Of a stretch of DNA of 64,000 bases, positions 1 to 12,479 are shown piece after piece. Source of the DNA: Limnomonas spitsbergensis (lineage: Eukaryota; Chlorophyta; Chlorophyceae; Chlamydomonadales). The notes under the pieces were generated by a model, which did not search any database, had not been told where the DNA came from, and saw only the letters and a list, made by a program, of their open reading frames with translations. Location of the stretch: assembly GCA_037349105.1 (NCBI GenBank), contig JAYJMM010000118.1, positions 1,178,001 to 1,242,000 of the forward strand, given 5' to 3'. Every line of letters begins with the position of its first letter. Positions within the stretch are counted from its first letter, which is position 1. The position numbers and the translations under genes were made by a program.

Positions 1-261
1 CAGGTGGGAACTTGGGGCTACTGTGAGGATGGGGGGGCTGCATCCTACCGGCATGGCGGGAAGGGACTGGTAGCTGCCTAGCTGGTCAGCTTCAGTCTTA
101 AAGAAGCTAAATACCTCTTTTAAGCTCCCGTTTGCTGGAAAAATTCGTAACACACAAACACTGAGCATGGCCCTGCCTTGCTTCATCTGCCGTGCACACT
201 CGTGGCATCTGAACGTACATGTCCGTGTGTCGCCTGAAGTACTGCCATCCACACACACCAG

Positions 262-1768
262 GCAAGACTGTACTGATGTACTGCACGGGCGGCATCCGCT
301 GCGAACGCGCTTCCGCGCTGTTGAGGAAGAAGCTTGGGGATCAAGTGCAAGACGTGTTCCAGCTGCAGGTAGGGGGTGGACATGACTTACATCAGGTACT
401 TGGCCGGAAAGGGAGAGCGGGGAGGGAGGGACTGGAGGTAAGGGCTCATAATGACTTTTTGGGGTGTGTTGCCATAAGGGGCGAGTGGGCCAGGGTGGGG
501 TGGGCCAGCGGGGAGCGGGACAGGGTGAGGCAGTGGGCCAGTGGAGGGCGGCCCAGCCTAGAGCGGGCAAAGGGGGATGAGAGCTAAGCGGGCAAAGGGG
601 GATGAGAGCTAAGCGGGCAAAGGGGGATGAGAGCTAAGCGGGCAAAGGGGGATGAGAGCTAAGCGGGCAAAGGCGGATGAGAGCTAAGCGGGCAAAGGGG
701 GATGAGAGCTAAGCGGGCAAAGGGGGATGAGAGCTAAGCGGGCAAAGGGGGATGAGAGCTAAGCGGGCAAAGGGGGATGAGAGCTAAGCGGGCAAAGGGG
801 GATGAGAGCTAAGCGGGCAAAGGGGGATGAGAGCTAAGCGGGCAAAGGGGGACGAGAGCTAAGCGGGCAAAGGGGATGAGAGCTAAGCGGGCAAAGGGGG
901 ATGAGAGCTAAGCGTCTGGACTAAGCGCAGCCAAAAGCGCAGCCAAAGCGTATACCACACCGCCGCCTTAATTCCAGCTAGACTCTTCGGCCGTGTATTC
1001 TGCTGCTGCTGAAGGGTGGCATCGAGAAGTACCTGCTGGCATTCCCAGACGGAGGACACTGGAAAGGGCTCAATTTCACGTTTGACAAGAGGTCGGTCTC
1101 GGCAGCGGCGGGGGCACCAGCGGCAGCAGAAGCAGCGGGGATCGCGGCAGCAGCAGCGGCGGCGCAGCAGCCTCTGAGCAAGTGCATCCTTTGCACCAAG
1201 CCGTGGGACACATACTTGGGTGAGCTGGGGATATGGGCATAATGGGAGGTATGCGCTGCAGGCTCTGTCTGCTCTAAAACATCTGGTTGGACTCAGCACC
1301 TGCTAATGAAATCTCACTCTTTGGTGATAACTGATAGGCTTAGGCCTGAATTCCTTATGGTACAGGATGCCCTTTTGTGTGCTCCTGTAGCTTTGAGGAG
1401 TGAACCGGTCTAGTGTTCAAGGGCCTCAGCTGCCGTATTCATGCTGTTGCATGCCCTTCCCCCTCTCCTTCCTTGCCCCCCCAGGCAAGCATAAATGTGC
1501 CACCTGTGACAGCCCGGTGCTTTTGTGCACCCCATGCCTCGACCGTGGTGCGCACCGGGGTGCGGGCGTGGTGCTGCGGTGCCCGCTGTGCGTGGAGCAG
1601 GGCAGGAGCGCCAGGGAGCGCACCATGCACCACGAAGTGACGCTCAAGGCACAGACCACGACCGCGAGGCTGCTGGCAGAGCAGAGGGCGGGTGCTGCTG
1701 GTGGGAGGCCTCAGCAGCATGGGCAGCAGTGGGGAGGAGGGAAGGAGAAGCACAGGGGGACACGGTGA
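262..1768 (+). CDS. Rhodanese-family protein (TrhO/UPF0176-like), 3' part
   Basis: Three exons join in frame: 262-368, 1015-1219 and 1485-1768. The 5' part lies left of the window; CAG/GTGGG at position 3 may be the end of an earlier exon. Exon 1 carries the rhodanese active-site loop YCTGGIRCERAS, whose cysteine would take up sulfur. It runs on into GGIEKYLLAFPDGG, a hallmark of the TrhO family, which in bacteria hydroxylates tRNA wobble uridine. After an Ala-rich insert (about 30 residues) come CxxC pairs (CILC, CATC, CTPC, CPLC), as in the family's C-terminal cysteine-rich domain. The tail is Gln/Gly-rich and low in complexity. Intron 1 contains the 25-bp minisatellite. Family assignment is firm; the tRNA role in this organism is inferred from homologues. 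Confidence 0.85.
563..912 (+). repeat. 25-bp minisatellite, about 14 units, inside an intron
   Basis: Head-to-tail copies of a 25-bp G-rich unit (GCGGGCAAAGGGGGATGAG followed by AGCTAA). Units are almost identical; there are single substitutions near 673 and 852 and a 1-bp deletion near 874. It lies wholly in the first visible intron of the rhodanese-family gene. There are no unique spacers between units. Confidence 0.95.
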
Positions 1769-2867
1769 CATGATCTACTTCCACCTGCACACGCAGAGGG
1801 GGACATGGCGACATGATTTACTGCTGCCTGCAAGTGCAGCCTATCTAAGGAATTGAGATTAGCTCCTGATGATGGAATTCACTGGTTGGATGATTTTCAA
1901 TGCATGCTGCGAAGGGCTCGCAGCCGACGTGGACTGCTAAGTAGCATCTGAGGGTACTGGCGTTGGCTTATTAGCTAGCTAAGGTCACATACCTGGTTGG
2001 CGGACAATCGGACACATACCCTTGAAGTCTCTGCAAGGATTGAGACCAGGGGCACGCTGATATGACAGCTTCTGGGAATATTTTGACGTACAATTAAGCT
2101 CTGCTGACATGCTTACCGGTAAGTAATTGTCAGCAGGAACCTGAGGTTTAAGGACCTTGACTTGGGCAGTACCGGTACTTGGAGAATTTTAAGCAGGGCC
2201 CAAAGCATGTGAAGTCATTGACAAAGGCAAATGATTGGGCTGCTTCGGCTCATCATGGGAGGATGCAAACTCCTTTAAAGTCAAATACGGTGTACTGGCG
2301 AAGTGATCTTTGTTTGGCTGATGTCACAGGATGAAGGGTGTCAAGCCGCTAGGCACAGTGAGGGCTGAAGAAGATCTCACATGGGTAGACTCTGTGCCGG
2401 TTACTAAGGAAAGTTTTGGCGTACGGTACCGGTACGCGTTTACCCTCTGGTTTCTCAGACTACCAGAACGCAAGTATTCCTTGGAAGATTAGATCCCTAA
2501 AGCAAAAGGGTGTCAATTCCTAACTGGTAAAAGCCAATCACAGCACTGGCATTACACGACTGAGGAAGTAAAACCCGTTTCCCGGCCGGTTTCCGGCATG
2601 TGTGACTGTTATGGCGGTTTCTATTTTCCATCGCTGGGATGGCCGCTGGGGATGGCCGCAGAATATAATTAATGCCTCATTAAAAGCCCTGACGTTCCTC
2701 TGCAATCGTGGGTAGATATCCCACCCTACCCTTCCTTATCTTATCTGTCCGGTACTACTGCTGTCAGACACGCACTGTATCCTGCTGGGCAGCAGTAATT
2801 GTTTTATACATATAGCACACTCTCTTATCTCTGGCATACGTAAGCTGAAAGCTTGGCATAGGTCCAT
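1769..2867. other. Intergenic stretch, no gene recognised
   Basis: It holds the 3' flank of the rhodanese-family gene and the presumed promoter of the gene starting at 2868. Several palindromic ACCGGT motifs occur (near 2112, 2171 and 2440). I see no coding exon with a convincing protein match. Confidence 0.6.
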
Positions 2868-5800
2868 ATGCGCCTTCACGCGAACGCCCAGCATGCAGTG
2901 GGTCAGAGCTTTGCTTCCAGGCGCTGCCATGTGTCCCCGGCCACCTGGCCCATTCGGCACATGGGCAACGGTCGGGCCAGAGCTGCTACCTCCTCTCGCC
3001 TGGCGTCCAGCAAGACGATTCGGGAGTTCATCGCTTCCGAATGTCCGGTTGCAGGCAAGTGGCCGTGTATAGTCAATGACCCCTCATCGCATCGCTGCAC
3101 ACAAGCGCCATCGTAGCCTTTTATACATAGTGTCTTGTGTAGCGACACATGGTGTCCCCATATGATGCTTAAATTGCACCTGTCCGCCCACCTGATCTGT
3201 CTCCAACCGAATGAGGCCGATCCGATTCCGGCCACAGAGATGACGGCCGAGACTCTCCTTTGTCACAGGCAAATATTGAGGGAAGCTACTGATATAAGAT
3301 TGTAGGGCGTGCCTCTTGGCCTTGAGAGTGGACAAGAGCATAGAGCTTGGACAAGGGTGTGAGCATTGGCAGGGGCAAGGCCAGGGGAATGACTGTACCG
3401 TAACCGTACAAGCACTTGAGCATGGACATGGTGTGGGTGTGGGGCTGTGGGCACTAGCATGGGCTTCCCATGGGCATCAGGATGGGCTGGAATACTGAAG
3501 CTTGAGGTTTAGGATGAACAAAAATCACGCACCATCATGTGAGGGTGCACAGCAGAGCCATGCAAATGTTCCGTATCATGCCCCACTGTTCAAGCAGCAG
3601 CCAGGTTCTGAGGCTGCCTTAACGCGTCGGATCCCTGCTGGGCACAGGTTTTGACGGGCGGTTCAGGGAGCGCCAGCGGGAGTCCACTGTAGAGGCGGCC
3701 TTGATCTGCAGCGAGGAAGCAGGTGGGTGGCGGCTGCCAAGGGTCAGGTGTGCGCTAGTGCATCCTACAGCTGGGGATGGTGAGTGGCGACCCTGGGTCC
3801 AGGAGGGCTTGATCTGATGCCAGGGGCAAGGCTGTGGCGCATCTACTCGGGATGGGCCATGATCAGGGTGGCTGGACCCGTGGATATCTGTCCATGGCGG
3901 CCCCCCAGCATGTGAACTATGAGTCCCTTGATTTAGCCCCATGCATTAAGCTGTCTCATATTTTTATTCCGAGCTGAAATCATGCTGTTTTGATGGACCA
4001 TGTAAGTAGTAGAAATCGAGGTGTCTGTCTGTAGCAGTGTGTGCTTGCTTCTGTTTATTTGAACGCATTTCAGCTACAAGTCAGCTACATCAAGCTGCAC
4101 AGGCCACTAGCCGTAGACTGGTAGACGTGTGGTCCCCAATGGCCCAGTGGTGACTGCCCAGTGGCTCACAAAAAATGGTTCGGCATACGCTGAAATAAAC
4201 ACCCGTGCTTGCTGTTTGTGAACACATACGTCAGATATTGTGACGCCCCATGGGCTGGGCAAACTGGAATTTGGAAATACTTTTGCTGTTGATGTCACTG
4301 TTGTTGCAGGACTCCTGGTCCCCGGTTGCCAGGCGGTGCTGCGGATCTCTCAGGAGCAGCTGGAGCAGGTTGTCAAGGACCAAGGACAGGTGGGGATTCA
4401 AATTTAAATTCGAATTCGTTGTGATCAGATTGCGAGCAACAGCCACATTAGTGCAGTCAGACTTTCTTGGTGTTAGTTTGATAATTTTAACAAGCTGGTA
4501 GCAGCACAACAGAAAGCATGTCAATTCAGCTTATAACCAGTTGGCAACTAGTGCACAGTTTTGGTGCCATGCGCTATGTTCTGCCTGCCTGGCATACACA
4601 GTCTTGGCCAGAGGTATTTCTAAACAGAAACATTAACTCCTGGACCTGCATCTAGCCAATTTATGATTAAGTCTGTGGTGGACCTAGTGCCCACATGGGA
4701 GAGGGTGGAAGGGAGCGAGTGATTGCGCGCAGACTGCCAGAATCTGGCTATGTGTCTTGCTGTGAGCTGCAAACCAAGTGGATTGGAATCACAAGTAGGG
4801 GCACAGAGGGAGGGGTAGAATGGCGACTAGGTTGCAGGCATTTTGGTCGTTAGATATTTTGTAGTCTATGGGATACCCTGCATCACCTATAGGATACCCT
4901 GTGTCGCATACGCGCTTGGGACGGGCAAGGGCATGTCGACGTTGTCATTGGCTCTGCATCAGATGGCTTCCTGACATGGCAGATGTCGCTGCACAGGTCC
5001 TCGTGTGTGTGATGCAGCCGGGCGGCTCCATGCTGCCGCAACTACCCGCCAAGGGAGGCGGCTCGTATGCATCACTGGCGCAGGCATACGGACTTCAGAG
5101 GCTGGAGGACGGCCAGGGAGGCTTTGTCAGGGTTGTGGCCCAGCAGCGAGTGCTGGTGCAGGTGGGCTGCTGGAAAGAGCTTGTTGAAGGGAGTCTGACA
5201 GGGCAGAGGCCTTTGCCTGCATATCAGGGCGCGGCGAGGAAGAGCGATGCAGTGCTACCATCAGCGATGCAGGTGGCTAGCAATGAAGCGCCCCAGGGGA
5301 CCTCCCTTAAGAGGGTTCACAGGGAAGCACCCATTTCATATCTATTTCATCAGCTTATCATAGGCGTGTGGGGTCCACCCATGTGCGGGCGTCACTGCTT
5401 ATTTCAGCAGCATGGCAGCCTGTGGCCGTGAGGGCCTGGTGTAGCATGCCCAACTGTTTGGTCCTAGTCGGCCCAGCGATGGCCGCCCGGTAGCCCCACG
5501 TAGGTGGCCTAGTTTATTATTCTAAAATAAACACTGACGTGCATGTGCCTGGGTTCTGGCACTGGTTTCTTTGCCATCATGTCTGCATGAACCCGTGTTT
5601 GGTGCATAAACCGACGCACCCGCCTGGGGGCTGGCCCAACTTCCCGCCTGCACCTTCTATTACTTGTGTCACGCAGGCAGTTCAGGGCCAGACACGGGCA
5701 CAAGCCAGGGCGCAAGCGGCAGTGCTGACGGACCGATGGGCCTACTTTGTGCGCGCTCAGGTGCGGAGCACTGTGGCACGTGGCACAGTGTCCGATCCCC

Positions 5801-8418
5801 ATGTCTGTGGTCCTGTGGCCCAAGTTGGTCATAATGATTGCGGGGACGAGGAAGATCAGAAAGGCATGCAGATCGAGCTGGCTTGGCAGGACTCACAAGC
5901 ATGCCGAGTGAGCTGTGCATGGTAGACCTGGCAAGCGTGCCATGCGAGCGGTGCATAGTAGGCCTGGCAGGTAGACCATGCGAGGGGCGCATGGTAGGCA
6001 TGCGTACATGACCTGCCAGTTTTCACACGTATTTCAGATGAATGCTTGCCTAAGGCATGTCTGGCTTGGCTTGGCTGCCCCCCCCCCACCATGTTAGATG
6101 TATCATGGAATGACAGGTAGGCAGAGTAGGCAAATGCCCAGGTACCCAGAAGCTCTGGATCCTTGACCTTGAAGTCTCTAGCCTGTGGCTGTCACATGCT
6201 TTGTGAAGGAGGGACAAGGAAGGCCCTCCCCTGCTTGTAAGCCTGACTGTGAGGGCTCACTGAACCCCCTGCGCCCCTGTTCCCCTGCCTCTCGGCGGAC
6301 GGCCAGTCCGTGCAAGCTGTCCTGGACGCTGCGATGTTGGCGGCAAGTGTTGGCGGGCGGGTCAGTCAGGAAACACTGCAGCTGGGGGCGCAGCCCGCAG
6401 ATGTCCGGTCCTCAATCGTCAGCATGCAGGTGGGTGTGCATTTGTGCAACCAGGGGGTGCGGCTCAGCCAGCAGGCCTATCAGCGCAGGCCATGGGGCTC
6501 AATTTACGAGGCAGCAGCGGCCTTCCATCGCTTATACGCTTCCCCACCCCTGCAGTGTATGAGAGCTGCGATGTGGCAGCTGAGACATTTGGCAGGTTGC
6601 TTGTTTAGGGATGCACCCGATGCCTTTGACCCTACAGGCGATCCACATGAGACCCGCGCAGTGCCCCGCTGACTAGCCTCAATCTCTTCCTCCTTCATCG
6701 TCTTTCCTGCTCACGGGCTCTCCTCCTCGATGAGCTTGTGCTGCAGGACGTGGCGCAGCAGGTGCAGATGGACTTGCTGGACGTACGGGAGGGGCTCCTC
6801 ACTATGCAAAGGCGTCAACAGGTGAATGGGTGTGGAGATGTGGTCGTACCCCATGACCGCTACCCTGAATGTTGTTGGGCTGCCAGTGGCTACAGAGGCC
6901 AGCAGCAGCAACTGGACTCAGCTTATTTCCTCAGGTTCTAGATTTTTAGTTGTGCCACTTTTGAAGGGCTTGTGACCTGTGTCCGAGCCTGTGTCGGTAA
7001 AAGACTGGCGGCAGCAGGGCAGGAGCTAGCCGCCATGCTTGAAATAAATAGGCACAAATGCCTTGATAGAGTGAGCAGCCAGGCTATGTTCAATGCGTCC
7101 TATGCGTCGGTCCTATGCGTCGATAATACGTGTATGGCTGTAAGAGTTTGGCCCCTCTTTCGAACCGACACTGGTACGCCTGCTATAGCCCAGCTTCTTT
7201 GCTGATCCTGACCCTGCGTGCGTTCTATTATATGTTCTGCATATGTCCTGTTACACATGCGATGGAGCACCCTGACTGATGTGTTTTCATCACTTCCATC
7301 ACCAGGACGCTCGGGCCATGAGAGTTGCTCGTCAGTGTTTACTTTATATTGCTTCAGCTACACTGCTGCTTCAACCCGGCCTCTGGCCAGCAGTGCTGGG
7401 TGCAGCAAGCCCTGCTGCTTGGGCCACTGGCCGGTGAAGATTTTGTCCCCTTTGGCCCAGTGTTGGCCACCCGGTGGCTCCCCAAAGGTGGCCTGACTTA
7501 CACTGTCATAAAAAGTGTTCAACTTTTCTGGCAGCAGGTGGCTGCAGACTCCTCCAGGGGCGGGCTCCGTGCCACCAGCGAGGCCGCCAGCTCTGTGGGC
7601 GAAGCTGTGGATGAGGCTCTGGACGAGCTCTCCAGGATGGTCGAGTTTGTTCACCGCCGGGCGGCAGACAGCAGCGATGACGCGCTGGCGGAGGCGGTGT
7701 GCAGTGGTGAGGACACGCTGGCAGAGGCGGCGGCCGTGGCGCCCAGTGCTGCGACGAGGCGCGGGGGGGGAGGCGGTGACGTGCTCGGCTTCTCCGCACT
7801 GGAACGCCTCTCGTTTGCAGTGTGTGCTCTGGATCACCTCACGGCGTTTGTGGGTGAGTGCTCCATGCTCATGGATGGTACCAGGGTGGGTACAGCATGT
7901 GGGTTCAGGGTGTTGAACCCTGTTCCCTGAGCCGTCAGCTGTACAGCTGACGGCTCTAGGGTTAGCAAAATGACCTGTGTTGAAGAGACAAGTTGCAAGC
8001 TTACTGCAGACTCCTCCAGTGCCTCCACAAACTAGACTTGATTTCATGCGATGACCATACGAGGAGATAGGTCGATGCATTCACAAAGTGTGCTCCATGT
8101 GTTGGCTCTCTTAGAATATTGCATTGCCTGACCTGCAGCCCTGCTGCAAGCGAGCCAGTTTTTACCCTGGATATCTTAAGCTTGAGATAAAGTCCTAGGG
8201 ATGCCCCATATGATTTCCCCTGCGTCTTTTATTTCGATCAATCAAGACCTGGTGACCTCCTCCCCCTGTGCCCAGGCCTGGCCCCCGATGCTCTCCTTAA
8301 GCAGCGCCGCAGCTCCATGGAGGCATCCGATCTGGGGCTGAGGCTTGAGACAGCTCTAGAAATGTCAGCAGAAATTGCAGCTCGCCTCAGCGCTCGCTTA
8401 GCTGTGTCTGAGATTTAG
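2868..8418 (+). CDS. Unrecognised helix-rich protein, probably organelle-targeted
   Basis: I rebuilt ten exons: 2868-3054, 3648-3722, 4310-4389, 4997-5161, 5677-5760, 6307-6429, 6747-6821, 7306 to about 7395 (3' end uncertain), 7538-7853 and 8276-8418. All the firm junctions agree in phase, giving roughly 445 residues. The N-terminus (MRLHANAQHAVGQ...) is rich in Ala, Ser and Arg with few acidic residues, like a chloroplast or mitochondrial transit peptide. The rest is rich in Ala, Gln and Glu with long predicted helices (for example ISQEQLEQVVKDQGQ and DVAQQVQMDLLDVREG). There is a Gly-rich patch before VLGFSALERLSF, and the protein ends in ARLAVSEI. Intron 1 uses a GC donor (CAG/GCAAGT). 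I recognise no family. Regular splicing and phase make it a real gene; its function is unknown. Confidence 0.7.
4075..4215 (+). repeat. Dispersed repeat family R2, copy 1
   Basis: The shared core runs GGCCACTAGCCG, then a GGTCCCC-like stretch, then GGCCCAGTGGTGACTGCCC and a GAAATAAACACC end. It lies in an intron of the unrecognised gene. Diverged copies occur at about 5420, 7410, 35845 and 38355. The GGCCCAGTGGT core resembles a tRNA A-box, but I see no matching B-box. Confidence 0.6.
5420..5545 (+). repeat. Dispersed repeat family R2, copy 2
   Basis: It shows the same order of blocks as the copy at 4075: GTTTGGTCCT, then a GGCCCAG core, GGCCGCCC, and AAATAAACACT near 5527. It lies in the intron between exons 4 and 5 of the unrecognised gene. 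Confidence 0.5.
7410..7505 (+). repeat. Dispersed repeat family R2, copy 3
   Basis: It has GGCCACTGGCCGGTGAAG, TTTGGCCCAGTGTTGGCC and CCGGTGGC blocks in the same order as the other copies. It sits just after exon 8 of the unrecognised gene, which may be why the 3' end of that exon is hard to place. Confidence 0.55.
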
Positions 8419-9040
8419 TTGAAGTCATAGACTTCATTCCTTTGATAGGAACGTATTGGGCAGGACTGTGTATTTTTTATGAATATGGTGAGACCTCTTG
8501 TGGTTCCAACCAGCTTTCTCTGCCATTGCTTGAGCCAATCCTGTCAGGTGTGATACAGGTAATACGGTGTGACTTGAGCCTCGCTTGAGTTGCTACAAAC
8601 GACATGACTTTGGCCTATCACAGGGCCAGCGCACAAGTTCCACCACTGCGTTAAAAGTGCAGCGGTAAGGACTAAAATTCAACTGCACGACCAGCAACCA
8701 TGCCACAGTTCAACTTCAGCACGCAGCAAACAAACAACTGTGTAGACATACAATTAGTCGGGGAAAGCAAACGCCATAAGAAATGGAGCAGGCAAACACC
8801 CTGACAAAACACCCCGCAGCCTCAATAAAGAAGGCACCCCCAGTACTTGTAGAAGTCCAATTTATATTCAGTCCACACAGCTTTGTGTCAACTGTTGAAC
8901 ACATGCCAGTCAGGCTGCGACAGTCAAAGCCGCCTCACTAGTGCCCCATTGTGCAGGGGGCACTATTCAGCCACAGAGCAAGCAGCAACAAATGAAAAAG
9001 GGTTTTGGGATCCGGTCGGCTCTTATGCTCGGATCGACAC
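8419..9040. other. Intergenic stretch between convergent genes
   Basis: It lies between the stop of the unrecognised gene (+) and the stop of lectin gene A (-), so it should hold both 3' untranslated regions. I see no coding exon or RNA gene. Confidence 0.6.
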
Positions 9041-11667
9041 TTATGCAGGGGCCACCTCTTGCGCACCCCTCTTCTTGCTCCAAGCATACGCCGCAAAGGC
9101 ACATCCAGCAATCACAGGGATTCCCACACCCAGACCCACACCGAGACCAATGGCCAGGGCCTTCTTGTTGTTGTCACTAGGCGCATAGTAAGTGTTGGAG
9201 ACAGGGTCTTCAACGGTGACAGAGGCTCCAGTCACACCGTAGTTGGAGGCAAACGCACCGGAGGTGTAGGAAGACGTGGCAGAGTTGGTGAAGGAGGACT
9301 TGGCAGCAGAGGCCATGGCTGGAGTGAAGCCATCAGGCAAGTTTGCCCCAGCACCCACGGCGACCGTAGAGGCTAGCAGAGTACGGCGGGCCGCGCAAGA
9401 GGGAATGGAGGAGGAGACGACGATGTCACCAGTTTTCATGTAAGGGCTCGAGGTGGTGGGCAGCGCAGCGTACATGGACGGGTTGGCGTTCATAGTGTTA
9501 TTCCAAGCAGCAGCGGTGGCGTCAGTGAATTGGTAGATGAAGGGAGCTGGGAAGTCCCTGATGTTGGTGCAGGCCGAGAGGGACCCAATGGACAAACTGG
9601 TCTTCATAGGCAGAGTAACATACGCAGCTCCGTTGGCACGGGATGTGGTGGCAGCGGGAGGGGCAGTGTTGCTGGTGGGCAGGGGAGCAGCTTGGGGGAG
9701 GAAGGTGGACTTGCAAAGGACGCCCAGAGGGAAGCCAGCATCAACATACTGCAGGGCATTGTTGGTCCAGGTCAGGGCGATACCGCAGCCGTAACCATTC
9801 ACGCAGTTGCCAGTGTATCCAGTCAGGTTCTGGTCAGTATAGGCCCAGGAGGGAGTCCAGTTCGTAGTATTGGATACCGCAGCAATGGTGGCATTGGCCA
9901 GCCAAGTGTTGGCCATGCTCATGTTTTTTGTGGGGGGCACGATGAACTGGGGAGAGGTTGTGTACATGGACTTAAAACCTGCCGTCCAATAGCCGCTGGA
10001 GGCGTTGGTGGAGGGGAAGTTTGTCTTGATCCAGGCAAGCTCTGCATCGCTTCCAATGGTGGCAAGCTGGCCGGGCTGGGAGTAGAAGGCACCGGTAGCC
10101 TTCTCGCAGATGAGCTGGGCATCAGCCCAGGCATAGGGAAGGGCACTGTCAACATTGCTGGTGACTGCGCAGTAGGTGTAACCCAACTCTGTGTTCTGCA
10201 TACACTTTGAGAAGGCAGATGCCAGGGGGGCCAGGGGAGAAGGCATGGGAGGAGGGCTGTAGGCAGGAGGAGGGCTGTAGGCAGGAGGCGGGTAAGCTGC
10301 AGGAGGAGGGTAGGAAGGAGGAGGGTAGGAAGGAGGAGGGTATGCTCCATAGGCTGGAGGGGGGTAGGAAGGTGGCGGAGCCAAAATCATAGGTGCTGGG
10401 GGTGCAGTCGTGGTGCCAGACAGCTGGCAGATGTAGGCAGAAGGCTCGTAGTCGCAGTCACGAGCGTAAACGCCATTATGGCCTCCTTCAGCCATGCAAA
10501 TCTGAGGAGGACAAGAAAGGCAGGGGACGAGTCAGATATGCGTTCTGGTTCAGTCGGATATCAGCGACAGGAAAGGGTCAACCGAAGCAGATAGAGCAGC
10601 CATTGAAGAGTCGTTGAATTGCAGCTTACTTCTCCTCTTGACTCACCGCTCCGCACATCGCGCCGGTATCCTCAGCCCAGAAAAGCTCTGTCGTGACGTT
10701 GTAGACGGTGAACGATGTGAAGTCGGGCATACCGAAGATCGCCATGTTGGTCATTCCAACCCAGGTGCACTTCCGGCGAGAGCCCCATGTCATGGAGCCG
10801 GTGATGTTCGCGTAGGCTGTGAACAGGCTGTTCAGCGTGTTGGCATTGGAGTTGGTCAAGTTTGCCAAAGAGCCACCAAGTGCAACACAAGTTTGGGTCG
10901 CGCTCTCGAAAATCTGTCTGTTATCGACTGTGGTGGAGGGAGCGCCGTAGATGGCATATGTGCCACTGCTGTCAACGATGGAGTACACAGCAGCTGGGGT
11001 ACCAGTCGCTGCGTGGTTGGAGACAACATGTTAGACAACGTGTTGACCTGACAGGCGCGAAGACTAGGACACCTCTTTAATTCATGCAATTAAGTTTTCG
11101 ATGACAAGATATACGCAGAAGGCCAAAGACGACGAGTTTACGGAGGCAAGGCAGCAGACCCCGAGGTGACTACGTGAGCGCAGATGTAACTGCCTTCATC
11201 CTAGCTTCCTTAACCTAAGCCAAGCAAGTAGCCATTGTCATTTACTCACTTGTTTGAGGTTTCTGGGCAGATGCCACACCTGCGCAGAAAATATCATGAT
11301 GTGGGCGACTTCAGGACATGCTACATGAACATGTTCCTGCAATATAGCCTCAGTTATAGGAATTTTTTGAAGAAGCGCAAGGTCGGCATGCAATGTCCAT
11401 TCTGTCAGGCGCGGGTAAGTGCAGATGGGATATCGATGGAAGGGAGTGTGGTGTCGAATGTCCTGGGGTTGGGGCTTCACATTCTACGTCTGATGAAAGT
11501 CACTGTCTCTAATCCGTATTTCTTTCGTCATCATTACGCAGTATATTAAGAAATAAACGCAATGTGCTCCGAAATGAGGCAGTCTGGATACATGACAGTG
11601 AAGACATGATGGGATAGGACTCACATAGAATGGCCGTGAATGCCACAAAGAGCAGCTGATTCCTCAT
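9041..11667 (-). CDS. C-type lectin membrane protein, copy A
   Basis: Four exons join in frame on the minus strand: 11667-11625, 11279-11250, 11008-10647 and 10501-9041, giving 631 residues. Exons 1-2 encode a signal peptide (MRNQLLFVAFTAILC... ASAQ). A first C-type lectin domain (about 25-178) ends in the pattern CGAICM...DCDYEPSAYIC; intron 3 falls inside it. A proline-tyrosine linker follows (about 183-239, repeated SYPPP and AYPPP). A second C-type lectin domain comes next (about 240-420, with CGIALTWTNN and VLC), rich in N-glycosylation sequons. A Ser/Thr-rich stalk leads to one membrane segment (about 593-619, Gly-rich) and a short basic tail (SKKRG). It is most likely a cell-surface or wall-facing lectin; its ligand is unknown. 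Copy B lies 18 kb away in the same orientation. Confidence 0.85.
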
Positions 11668-12479
11668 TGTGGCAATACGCCAATACGGGAGCTTGGTGAG
11701 GGATTCGACAGATGGGTGTCGTTGATTTTGACCAGACTATATAGATGGGCCCTTTGTATAAGAATGCTTGGATGAGTCAGTTGTTGTACATTGCACGACA
11801 GTACTGCCAGCGTGCCAGTTTGACCTTCAAGTGCCCTTCAGCTAAAAAAATCGCGACTCGTTCTTTCAAATTCCGTCGTTTCGATGTTCCTTCGTCAGGA
11901 GCTTTTCCTGCATGCCCCGTGCTTCACGCCTGTGTCTACCTCGTCAAACGTACGTGCCCCGCCCCCCTTCACGAATCATACCCTCTTAGTCCGTGAATTT
12001 AGCGTTCCGGGTTTCTGGCACGACTGCTGACACGACAGGCGACCATCAGCGCCTGACGACGTGACCAGGCATCAATTACGTACGGTCATAATTTCTGACG
12101 TTTGAGAGTGTCAGCTTGTTAGCTGGCTTAGTTGTAAGCTTGCTAGGGTGGGGCTTCTGCAGTTGCAGAAGCTCAAGCAGTTTGTTTTAGTCTTACGCTC
12201 CTGAATCGGCACCCGAGAGACCGACCGTTCCTTTCCGACCAGCCGTTCCGTTCCAACCGTTCCGAAAGGCCTGGTACTCGGGCCTACCTGCCGAGCTTAC
12301 CGTTTGTCAGTACATTTGAGAATCGGTGGGTGCACCCAGTGAAATCTCTGGGTGCACCTGCATGCTTCATTGCATGGGTTGGATAGGGCCGACAGCAAAA
12401 AATGTGCCAACGAAAGAGACATTGCCATGTGAACTAATGCAAACTAACTGTTGCGGTGTCCATTGTGAGCCGTGCCGCA
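11668..12479. other. 5' flank of lectin copy A, no gene recognised
   Basis: This should contain the promoter of lectin copy A (transcribed leftwards). I see no coding exon. GTTCCGTTCC-type short repeats occur near 12225-12265. Confidence 0.5.

Noticed and set aside
7358..8080. 240-codon minus-strand open frame
   Set aside because: It overlaps exon 9 of the plus-strand gene, whose phases and splice sites fit; the frame looks like a GC-driven shadow.
9530..10210. 226-codon plus-strand open frame (and its twin at 27856-28536)
   Set aside because: Both lie antisense to the lectin second domain and are duplicated only because the lectin exons are; they have no family match of their own.
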